Source: Phoronis australis (taxonomy: Eukaryota > Phoronida > Phoronidae). Taken from it: a stretch of 44,364 nucleotides of DNA. Position 1 is the stretch's first letter; the number at the start of each line of letters is the position of its first letter. Location: positions 250,001 to 294,364 of the forward strand of contig NMRA01000073.1 of NCBI GenBank assembly GCA_002633005.1. The letters run 5' to 3'. Made by a program: the position numbers and the translations under genes. This document shows, piece by piece, positions 11,001-23,000 of this stretch. The notes under the pieces are model-generated. The model was not told the origin of the DNA. It made no database searches and saw only the letters and a program-made list of their open reading frames with translations.

Positions 11001-14000
11001 GAGGGAGTCACACGGCTGGATGTAAGCGGTTTGGGTGCTCAGGTCACCATCAAGTAAGATCCGTAGCATGGGCATTCCATTGAGGTCGGCGTAACAGTGC
11101 ACACATTGCATCTGCACCAAGACGTCCCACCACGTCTATCCCCAGTCTCTGCCTCATCCCTCTCAACAGCTGTCTGTATGTTGCCTCACTGTACTTGGGC
11201 TCAAACATATACCCACCCATTGCTACTACAATCTTAAATATTCCTAAATCCAAAGTAGCTGATTTATCTAACAACATACCTTGTCGTAGAATACTCGTCA
11301 AAGGGAAGTGGTGACGACAATTTTAGGAGACCAGCAAAGAAACAATAGTAGAAAAGATCGTCACAGTAACTCGAAAGCACTAGAAACGATATGGCGGGGA
11401 ATTTTTAACCCACAAATCGTCACTTCCGTAGTAGTGCACGACTAATTAACAAATTTACGAAAAGCCGTAATTAACAAGCATATGTCTGGGATAACCAACG
11501 AACCGTATTTTTTACTAGAAACGACAAGAAAAAGGGTTGCCTCCCCCTTTAATAATTTTGATAATATTAATACTGAATTTCTATTCAAAATCACTCACAA
11601 CTGCAAAAATCCAAACTTAACTAACCACACCTGCGAACAGCCCCAATAAGATGTGAGGAACACCAAAATCAGACAGAAAGTTCACTGCAACATCTTCTGA
11701 CCATGGATTTAAGAGGAGGGGAGATTTTGTGGGAAACCGGCAAGTTTATTCAGAAACGTAGCTAGGAACTGAAGAATTTACAAATATTAGTGTAAGCACG
11801 TGATCAAGGATTTGTTAAGGGCTGATCCACAAGAGTTCCAAATCAAACACAAACTAGCACTTGCTGAAAACAAAAAAAACAACAACAAAACACAGCGATG
11901 TGGGGGTGGTTCTAAAACGACATGGATCTCGACTCTTTTGTTTCACTCGCTCTCTGAACACGCCAGTAGCAACATCAATGTGTTCCCTGAGTAGCACAGG
12001 CCCGGAACGAGGTCCCTCAGCACCGTTATTGTCTGTGAAGTGATCATCATCCGGAGGATTCGTGCCATTAGTAAAGAAGAAGGAATCAACGTGATTGCCA
12101 ACTTCGGTCGCCGGCATTTTAATAGCTCTGCCTTTTGAACTAAAGGATTTGAACAGTTAATTTTTGAAATAATTATTACTATGCCTGCTTTATAATGTTT
12201 AATCCATCGAGGAGTTGCTTGATTGACGTTTTATTACGTAATGGATTAGGCAAAGAATATAATTGGTTCTTGTCTGTTTTTTTCGTAAATCTAGTCGGTG
12301 TTGTTTGGCATTTTATTTATACACTTTTACAAACAAAGAAAATGCGCAGAGACGAGCAAAAATGATGCGGCATTTTTAATTTTGATTGCAGAGGGACGGC
12401 GACACTTAAGTGAAAACTCCAAAAGTTACTTTTGATTCATGCGTGTGACAGCAAACGTGGATTTGGCGTCACAATGCAGCATGTCACCAAACAGCAATCA
12501 AAACCAGTCCTTTAGACAGCAAGTTTCGCCAACACAAAGATTCTGTTGCCACATGAATAGAATTGGATGAATAGAAGTTTGGACGCACACCTCGTCGTCC
12601 CGCGACGTCTAACACGGGGAAAGAAAACCAAGTCAGGAATTATGGAGGTGTTTCATATAGTACCTGCGCAAATGCAAATTTTAATCATACAGCAAGTCAT
12701 GGGACTATCAAAATGATGGATGTCGTCAAGTGAACCGTGATTTCCCTGTGATAGCAAACTTAAGCCTGAGTGAGTTTTACCTCATACAGACTAAGCGTTG
12801 CGAATAACCGTGGCATACTACATTTTGAAACCTGATTTCATCCATTTCTTGACTAAATACCATTGCTATGTACACAAAACGTACCGAGAGTGACGTACAT
12901 GAAATAATATCCCACCAGACATTATTCCGTGTACCGACCGAGACCGAAGTTTTGTATTTATCCGACACGCATCGAATTCGTGAGTTTCTTTTGTTTTCTT
13001 TCGGCATTTTATAAATACTTCACCCTGACGGGGCGAATCACAGCCTGTTGTGTATGAACATGCGCATTACTGTTGCTAACTTACTATAGTAAAAGAAAAC
13101 AGTATTAAATGTAACGGTTTATTACTTGAAATTGATAAAAAGTATGAAAACGACAGTTATTGTGCATGGAACTTGTATCATATTTTGAAAATAAATAAAT
13201 AAAAATATTTATAACATTGTAAAATCCTCATCGGGTAGCTGCACTCATTCATGAAACTAGGTCATTGACCGGAGCGCGTAACCAACACGTCGTGTGTTTT
13301 CACGAAGATATTAAAAGTGCCACAGTTGATGACAGCTCCGGCGAATATGCCTGTTGTAGCGTTGTTGCAGGTACGTTGTCGCATTTCTATGGATTCTGTA
13401 GCACGGATACATGTAGATTCACGTGTTGCTGGGACGGTCGTCGTTGCTGCTCGAACACTGTCGCCGATAGTATCAGGTGCTGTCATGGCCAGTGACCCTT
13501 TGTTGGCTTCGTTGACTTTAAAACGTGATTTTTATGCGCCCACATGTTTATATGTAGACGCATTATGCCGTCATCTCCGTCCGTCCGTCCGTCCGTCCGT
13601 CCGTCCGTCCGTCCGTCCGTCCGTCCGTCCGTCCGTCCGTCCGTCCGGGCGGCGTCCGTCCGGCGTCCGCTGCTTTATCTCCAAAACCCTTTGACATACG
13701 TTCATGAAATTTAGCATATATGTTCCATTCATGAATGGGACGGCATGAGCGAACTTTTGGACGGATCCGACTACCGGTGTGCCCACTAGTGGCAAATCTA
13801 GTTTTTTACGCTTACCTTTGTATCTTCAAAAGTCCTGAACGGATTTACATGAAATTTGGTATGTAGGCACCTATTACTGAGATAACGCTATTCTCTCGTT
13901 TTGGGATAGATTAGACGTAGTTTGCGCTACCTAGTGGCCATTTTTACTGTTTTCGAATCTGTTTTTTGCGTCCACCCCTCTATCAACAAAACCGCTCAAA

Positions 14001-17000
14001 GGATGATTGTGAAAATTGGCATGTAGGCTATGTGCTTACTATGAAGAGGACGGTTGACGATGATTTTCCGACGATTTCGACTACCGTGGCGCCTCCTAGT
14101 GGCAGTTTTTTTTGCGCCTATGGCTGTATCTCCTAAACCGTTCACAGGATATTTACAAAATTTAGTAAGTATATTTATATGACGTCAACAATGGACAAGG
14201 ATGACTATTGGACAGATCCGACTACCGGTGTGCCCCCTAGTGGCAATTTCATTTTTTACGTTTAGGTTTATAACTTCAAAAGTCCTTAACGGATTTTCAT
14301 GAAATTTAATATGTAGGCACCTATTAGTGAGGTGACGCTATCCCCCCGTGTTCGAATGGATTCGACGTAGTTTGCGCCACCTAGTGGCCATTTTTACTGT
14401 TTTCGAGTCTGTTTTTTGCGTCCACCCCTCTATCAACCATACCGCTCTAAGGATGATTGGCACGTATGTGCTTAGTATAAAGAGGACGGTTGACGATGAT
14501 TTTCCGACGATTTCGACTACTGCGGCGCCTCCTAGTGGCAGTTTTGTTTTTGTTGCTCCTATGGCTGTATCTCCTAAACCGTTCACAGTGTTAGTTCACT
14601 TAGCCAGGGTTTGTTTTGTTTATGTAGTTTGTAGTGTAGCCACCAGGAGTCTTCTCTACTTCCTGTAGAGTGATATGTGCGCCCTTATATTTTCATTGAG
14701 CTATTGTCTTTGAACCATTGTGGTGGAGATGTACTCAGATTGACCATGGGTGTGGTGCACAGCCGCTGCATTAGTTTTCTGACAGTCTTGTGAGACAGAT
14801 ATTCGGTTTGGCAGCCACAGGGCTTCACATTCTGTAAGTTGAAATTTGTTATTTTGTTTTCTCTTATACTGTGTAAAGTCAGTAACTAGAATTTGGTCAG
14901 TGAGTTGCTTACTTTGTTTACTACAGTTTAGTCTGACTTAACTGCTAGTTTAACTACTGTTTATAGGTTTTCCTATTTAGCGATTGTGGAATGTTATGCT
15001 GTGTGCAGAGTCATGTTTGGTAGATTTTGATATCTCGTTTATTGTAGTTTTGTTGTTTTTTCAGTAAACGTATCTATGTGACACAGAATCAAGCTGTTTT
15101 CATTAATCCGGATTGCCCGGCCTGTGGTGTCGTCACCCGCAGGATCTTTACTTAATTTAGCAAGTGTATTTATATGATGCTGACTACCGATGACAACGAC
15201 TTTCGGACAGATTTGTCTACTGCTGTGCCCCCTTGTGGCAATTTTAGTTTTTTACAGTATCTTCAAAGGTCCTCCAGAGATTTTCATGAAATTTTAAGTA
15301 TAGGCATCTATTGGTGTGATGACGCTATCTTCCTGTTTTTGGATGGAATCGAGGTATTTTGCACCATCTAGTGGCCATTTTTACTGTTTTCAAATCTTGC
15401 TTTTGGTGTCCACCCCTGTATCAACCAAATCATTTGAAAATTGGCATATATGTTCTCAGTGTGAAGACGACCTTTGATGATGATGATGACTGACTACTGT
15501 GGCGCCTCCTAGTGGTAGTTTTGTTTTGCGCCCATAGTTTTATCTCTTAAACCCACTGCAGGATCTTTACTAAATTTAGTAATAGGTGTATTTATATGAA
15601 GATAACAACAGACGACGACTTTCAGGCGGATCAAACGGACACTGTGCCCACTAGTGGCAATTTCATTTTATTTTGTTTTCCTTTGTTTCTCTGAAGTTCC
15701 TTGACAGGTTTTTATGAAATACGGCATGTTCCTGTTTTTGGATGGATTGTATGTTTTTGCGCCATCTAGTGGCCATTTTTATGATACAAATAAACAACCC
15801 TAAAAGCACACCATTTGCAATGCATTCGTGGGCGCATTTCAACGCTCCGCGTTGCTCTTGTTGCACTAGCAGTTGATGTGGCCTTAGTTTGCAGAATGTT
15901 GGACATTGCTCTCTGCTATGTCGTGAACGCTGATGCATAGTTGTTCAAACTTGCTACATTTTTGTGTCCACTGAGCTGCACGATTGTGGTATGTAGTATG
16001 CCTGCATGAAGGAGTTGTGAACACATGGTTCGCCTTACGCTGTGGTTGTTTTTTGCCCGGGAGGACTGCTCCTTGTGCCGTCTTTCGTGAACGGCTTTGT
16101 AACTACTTTCTTTCTATGCCAGAGGCCGGCTTCGGAGGTCGTGACCTTTTAAGAAAAGCCGAGCTATTTTTGTCAAATAATGCTTATACTCAAAACCAAC
16201 TGAAAATTTAAACAAAATAGAAATGAAGTGAATTCATAAATTAAGGTTTAGCATCTATTATAGATTACTACACATTTTATCACGCCAAGATTCGACCGGG
16301 AAAATATCGTCTGCTAAAGTAGGTTACCACTAGTAACTGACTATAATACTCAAGTCAAAGGATCCCGACCACACGATACCCGCATTCAAATTGGATATCG
16401 GTGATTTAGAAGTTAGAGAACACGAGAGAAAAATTTCACTGAATTAAAATATGTTTTTTTTGGAAATTATGCGTCTTATTTTTCATAGCGTATAAATGTC
16501 GGTGCAATGCCCTTTACTGAACATGCGATTGTTGCGCGTGCTCATTCAAGTATTGTATTTTCACGTTCGATGACGTCAGCCGCTTAGTGGTGTAGTGGTA
16601 AAGTCGGCGGAAATTCTTGATGCCCGGGTTCGAATCCGGCCTCGGTTTCCGCCAAAATGTTATCTCACTAGTGAGATAACTTTATGGGTTATTACACGGT
16701 TGTATCTGCCATTCGAGGCTAAAGGTATTTATAGTCCATATTCATTAAAAGTTATACGTTATGTTCGGAGTTTTGAATAGAAAAATACAAAATATTTGGT
16801 TTCAGTTGAAATGCTCATTTGCCAAAATTCTCAAATTCGTTTGGGAGACTCGTCACTTTACACCGACGCACAACAATCGCACATTTAGTGGCTTAACCGA
16901 GCATTGCTCAGTCCATCATTTAGGAGTAATTACGTATTTCTTGAAACGTGATGGCGTTTAAAGCTTTCGTTTTCAAAAACGAAACACGAGGCTTTGCTAA

Positions 17001-20000
17001 AATGATATGGGTGAGCGCTTGATAAGATTACCAATCCTGATGTGGTGAATTCAACCAAACTTTGTCCCATCTAGTTGTGCTAATGCACCAATGGGTTTCA
17101 CTCAAGTGCTAAAAGTGGGATGCGGCTAAAACATGTTCATTGAGTATCTGATTCTTGGTGGATGGGTTTTCCCTATAGCTGTCGTGTCATTCTCTTAAAG
17201 CGTAGGCCAAACTAGCCCGTTTTAGAAATTTTGCTTTCAGCGTTGCATGTGCTCAAAACTGCTACTGGTTGATGGGGGTTACAAAACATTGTTTCGTTTT
17301 GGAGAGCTTCGTGAGAAAGTCGTTGTTAATAACTATTAACTGGTCATGATTGGGCTTAGTGTACTTTTCAGTCAATGAACTCTTCTTTCAAAATAAATCT
17401 GTGTGCAGACCAGAACTAATCATGCTTTTTGGTCTTACATCTAGTTTGAGACACCCTGTACATAGCTGTAACTTTGCAACCGGCCATAGATAAGTTCTTG
17501 CTTACCTGTACGGTCAACCTCACACACGTATTCCAACTTCGGGCTGCATTCAGTAGAAAAAATCCGTGGAGTGTGTTTAGGTTTGGAAAACTCTAGCATT
17601 ACGCACATGTCCGCAGACCAAATACGGGACGTAAACATTGAGCCTTTGTCCATGACATGTTGAGGGAGAGGTTTTAGTCGCGAAGATGCCGGGATGCCAT
17701 CATGCCACACAAACAATAGGTCTCCAGTTGCATCGTCCAGATAACCACGCGTGCCAATCCATTGGTAAAATGGATAGCTAATTGCCGTGCGGGAGCTGCA
17801 ACAACGACAAAGAAGGTAAATTGATAGCATAGTGTCAATGATGAGAGTGATGACGGCGACGATGGAACTGATGGTGACAGAGGCTATTACGGGGATGACA
17901 AATACAGAGTTTGTTATGTCTATTTCTGCGATAGAACCGAAGGTGATGATAACGAAGGTAATTTCTGTCGTGGTACGGATGGTCGTGGTAATGATGTTTG
18001 ATTTGACCGGTAAGTGATGGAGATGAAACTGATTGGTACTGTGGCGTCGATGTTGGCTGTGCTAGTGGACCGTGGTTGCGGGAAGCGGCAGTGTGTGCCA
18101 AACTACTGAGGCACATGCCGCGCTCTCAAAACATCGAGATTTGAATACACTTTTATTTTTCTTTGAAAACGCGTGATACATTCTACATAATTGTACTTCT
18201 TACAGTCGACAAAGGGTTTAATTAATCTATTCGATAGTACCGCGCATGTCTTATAGAAAGCCCCAAATCTTATGTTCGGAAAATTTCACTTTTTACCGAT
18301 CTTGTTCTCCAAAAGCAAGTGTTGGAGCACGTTCGGAAAGGTCTCTTAACAGAATACGTGATGCAATATGTGACTAGCACTTGGCATTGGTGATAATTTA
18401 GCTCAACAAGCGTAGCTTTTCACTCTGCTTGTCGTACAGACCATTAAAAATTATGCAAAAGTAAGCCCGTGAACATGTATTTAAGATTTTTTGGTACATT
18501 ATGAATTTTTCTCGTACATTAAGGAAAACATACTTGCTAAAATTTCCAGGTACATGAAAATAGTGTGGGTTGTAACACAATGAGGATAGCCGTGGTGCCA
18601 ATTGTTTTTGGTGATCATGGCAGAGAGTAGATTTTTGCAAATATGTATTGTGATTGGATGGAATTGACGTGTATACGTATCATTACAGTTATCGATGAGT
18701 GTTATTAGTGCTAGCGATGCCATGTAGAGGGCGACACACACAGCTCATATCAATGGTATAAACTACGACTGCTACTGTTCTGAAAGACGATTGCACACTG
18801 ATTGGAATTTAAGTCAGACAGTAGATGTCTGTGCAGTGAGAGAAATGACAACAATTTTTGTAGCAGGCATCTCGAAGATTTCTCCAATAACAAAATTCGG
18901 GATAAAGTAATTATCATGGGGTATTTTCTTAAACGTCTGTAATTCGTGAATTCAATTAGATGTCTTACACACAACATTAAAGTTCTATCAGTCAAAACAT
19001 ATGAAAGTTATAAGATTTTTGCCTAACACTGTTCGATCTGTTCACACCATTCATGACCGTCTCCGTGGATAAGTCACCCTCATACATGCAAGTTGATGTA
19101 CAATTCAAAGTAACAATGCTCACGTGGGCACAGTGACGTCCTGTAGCACTTGAGAAATTCTATGGATAAGCAATGGTTAGGAAACGGCATATTACACTTT
19201 CAAAGCACATGATGATAATTATTTCCATAGTGGAAACAGTTATTATCACGAAAGCTCACCTGACAAGGCTGGCATGACAGCTCACCTGACAAGGCTGGCG
19301 AGATAATCTAACTCCTTGATGGCCCCGTCTATAAATACTTCATGTGCCTCTTCATGGACACGTTGTGAACAAAGCTTGTAAGAATCGTCTCCCCTCTTAT
19401 TCTTCGAAGTGTAGTAGCATGAGGTCAAGGTCGTGCTCAGTGTGTAATCGCTGACTCTCAGCGCATCTGGACAGCTTTCTGGTTCGACTAAAACAATTCG
19501 ACACTTAGTTTAACAATAGTCGTAGTGGTAACATTGTCTTGTTAATGAGCTTTGTGCATGAGCCGAAGATTAGAATCCCTTCACATTATTTCGCACGCGA
19601 GGCCAAATCACGCAATAAGCGCAAGTGTCAACCAGATATGCAAACCAAGTTGCATTAAGGTTATCTCAAACCTTATTTAGTGGCCTCCATTCTATCTCGT
19701 TTTCAAAAAAAAACTAAGCATTAGAAAACGGGTCAGGGAATACGAAAATATGTTTTTCACGATTTTAATGAAACCTTTTTAAATGAATACTTCACCAATT
19801 GCCTCAAAAACGCTGTTACGAATTTTCGGTTAGTCATTTCGTTTGATTTCTATGACCAATCAACTCGCAAAACGTAAAGTATTTTTCTAAAAAATAGATG
19901 TAGCATTCGTTATTGCTACAATAGCAAAAACTAGGCCTTCATATCGAAAATCATAACTGATGAACAAATATCAAGTTTGAAAAGTTTCAGCGAAATCCTC

Positions 20001-23000
20001 CAAGCCGTTTTCGAGAATTCGTGTTCCTAATTTCAAATTAAGTCTACTGGCCGAAGCCGAGAAAAGATCGATTATGTAGCGAGACTTGAAAATCTCGAGG
20101 ACTTTGTCTAATTATTCGGTGAAAACTTGTATTTGGTGAATATACCTATACCTATACATTCCTTTGTCGTGTTCATTATTTCAACATTCACGCGCAATGT
20201 CAAGTGAACTTGCAGTGCGTAATTAACTTATTTATCACAAAAACGTTTAATCAGCAAAGTCGATTCACAATGCATCGAGTCCTAATTGGTTATGCGGGCG
20301 GAGCCAACATATTGCCTTGAATATTCGAAATGCATTAAGATAGTCCGGATACCAGCTGTCGGTTTTATGAAACTTCTGAAGTTTTTNGTACAACTATACG
20401 CGTGTCTTCGTTGATGACAATAAATGTGCGTTCTTACGGCATGTGTTGCAGAACATAGTTTTTTGCCATTTCATTGCCCTTTGCTAAGTACCTGTGTATG
20501 TCTTACACACGAATGGTAACTGGAGGTAATCACAACCACCTTGAGTCCAAGATCCGTCCGAGAATCTCATCATTTTGCACGATGTTCCCAGAGCTACTAA
20601 CGAACTTTCAATCACGGGATCTGGAAGAAAATCTGACCTCAGTTAAAGTAGACATGCCACTAGCTTCAGGGCAGTCCCCATAGATTCTTGCTCAATAGAA
20701 TTACGATAGTTCTTATTAGGTTGAAGAGGTATTATTCTTGAGGAATCCTATAACTCGAATTTACCCAAAATGCACATTTGGCCTGGCATCGAGTACATAT
20801 TTCAGCGTTGGGTTCCGCATTAATTGACAAAAGCGGGGATCACGTTTCACGATATTGGTGACATGATAACGAAATTCTTTTTATATGGAGAGACAAAATT
20901 TGTATTGAATGTTCAATTAAATCTTAAAAGTAGTGGATTATGTCTAGTTTTCGTCGGCACTTTTTAAAGATAACTTGCAGATCTAAACTTGGATCGTATT
21001 TGGAAACGGCTAAAATTTCAAAAGGAAATGCATGTAAATTTGTAAAGATGATTTTGGATCTCAAAGGTGATATTATGGATCAAGCACCCCCACCCAAACC
21101 TAAGCGTTTAAATTAAAATTACCTTTATACGTAATTGGTGTCCCATCCATTCTCAGAAGAACTTTATCAGGAAAAGCCAGGTCGCCTATGCCGATCCAGA
21201 CTCCATTGAGCGAGTGATCCTCAAACAGTTGAAGAATCTAAATGTTTAACCGTTCATTAATTTCCTATCTCCAATCGGCCTGGTTTTCATATTGATTTTT
21301 TATGCCACGCAATGCCGACAGTAAATAATAACCAAAGAAACTAGTAATACATAAATAACAACATCAACTACAACAAGGCATAATAGTTGCGTCATGAAAA
21401 TATGCATGGAATAAATGCTTTATGTAAAAAATACGCATTTGCTATCATGTTGCTGACAAAAAGTACACGTTCCATTCAAAAAGACAGGTTTTCTACTCGG
21501 AGATTGTCGTAAAACGTATTAATTTAAGCAAAAATCTGAAAGAAATAATGTATCGGAAACGTATGAAACGAACCATTGTTTAACGGCCGAGTTCTCGTTG
21601 TCATGACACTGGATCGAATAAAGAACAAACAGAAGATCAATGACGAGAGGTAGGCAAACAAGCTTTTCTATTTTCTTTAAAAACACAAACATGCATAAAC
21701 TTGATATGTACTTTATTAAGTAAGGCAAACACCCAAAGTGTATACGCTATCTTGCTTCCGGAATGGATGACGCAATGGACAAATTAAATATCATGCTATA
21801 TTTCACAGATCCGAGACATCTGCAAGTGAATTCCGGGTTCCAAGCCACATAATACGTTACGTTATACTGAGTAAATTTACGATTCCAACGGAGGAAATCA
21901 GACAATGGCGGAAAACAAGGGGAGGCCGCTGAATTATAGACTTTTGGATTTATTACCTGGTCAATAATACACGAAACAGGACATGGCCTTAACTGCACAT
22001 TTAACATACCCAAACACCAGTAAATAGATAATCAACATGAAAACCTTTGGCGACCGCTGCTGGAGGTAGCGACTGTAACCTTGAAAACCAGGTACATGGA
22101 TTTAGGTACACTTTTTAGTGAACCGATTGGGTACTGGAAGAACTGTTTAATACCGGGAATTTATTACAGTACGCTTCAAGTTGTAGTGCATATAGTACTT
22201 CAAAAAGTAAGATATGGGGAGAGTAATTTAGGACACGGTTGGTAAACTATGGAAAATGCGTCAAAATTATAGCAAAAACGTGCATGCAAAGCAATTAGTC
22301 GTAAATTAGCAGGTGTATTGCACAGTTAACAAGTTTCTTAAAGATACTCTTTCCATTGCATTCACCAATTTGAAATTCAGTCAAACTGAAGCTCTAAATA
22401 AACAGAAACAGTGGAATATATCCCACAAATGTAATCTACAACCAAAAACTTCATTGGGCAATACTGCTACTGAGTGTACTGCAGTAAGCTGTGATGTTCC
22501 CCGATTTATCATAACGATTGGTTTATTAAAAAAATAAAACGTTCTGTAGTAATAAATCGAGGCCCAGTACAGTAAACCTGGAAATGTTGCAATACACTAT
22601 GACTCCCGAGGAACTACCCATAGCTTGCTCGGAGGGTAGTCTCAGATATAGCTCAGGGAAATGCAACGTACTCCTACAACCATCTCGCGGATACTCTCTC
22701 AGTTCGTTCAAGATTTTACAAGGTCCAAGGCCACAGTGGATGCCTGTGTAGCCCCCTCAGAAATGAAGAAATTGTAGAGGGTCGAAATTTAAGACAGTTT
22801 TGTTAACTAAATGGGAAGTGGTTGTCACAAATGGTTTTCAGTAGTTCCTTGAAGTTAGGCCTGTGCTGTTGACTACTAGGAGACGGAAGTGCCGCCATTT
22901 TGACATCCTTGTTGAGTCTTGAATTCTTGGTGCGAATCCAGGTACCCTTCAGACAAGTGGAAATTGTCAAAAATCTGGTTGGTAATGACATATTTTAACC

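Larger units (their letters stand above)
10086..11550. mobile_element. THAP-protein DNA transposon relic with long inverted ends
   Basis: The first and last roughly 200 bases are inverted copies: both begin AAAG, reach GGCAACC, then CTTTTTC or TTTTTC, then AGTAAAAAATACG, and continue through a TTAATTAGTCGTGC stretch. Between them lies a broken plus-strand THAP-domain reading frame (about 10350-10676) and a further CHVCG-type zinc motif near 10990. Long terminal inverted repeats around a THAP protein suggest a P-element-like or Kolobok-like transposon. No intact transposase catalytic core is visible. Confidence 0.72.

Noticed and set aside
11050-11301. Minus-strand frame in the THAP transposon as a separate gene
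   Set aside because: It lies between the element's inverted ends and has no recognised domain; more likely antisense or a degenerate part of the transposon.
13317-13795. Open frames on both strands with RPSV or DGRT repeats
   Set aside because: These are read-through of the (CCGT)n microsatellite; no start context or domain.
16578-16648. Functional tRNA gene
   Set aside because: Acceptor and T stems have several mismatches despite perfect box B; a SINE head or pseudogene fits better.
17832-18116. Overlapping frames on both strands at 17.8-18.1 kb
   Set aside because: Triplet-rich low-complexity sequence inside the CTLD2 intron; no domain content, and the true exon ends at the acceptor 17795/17796.
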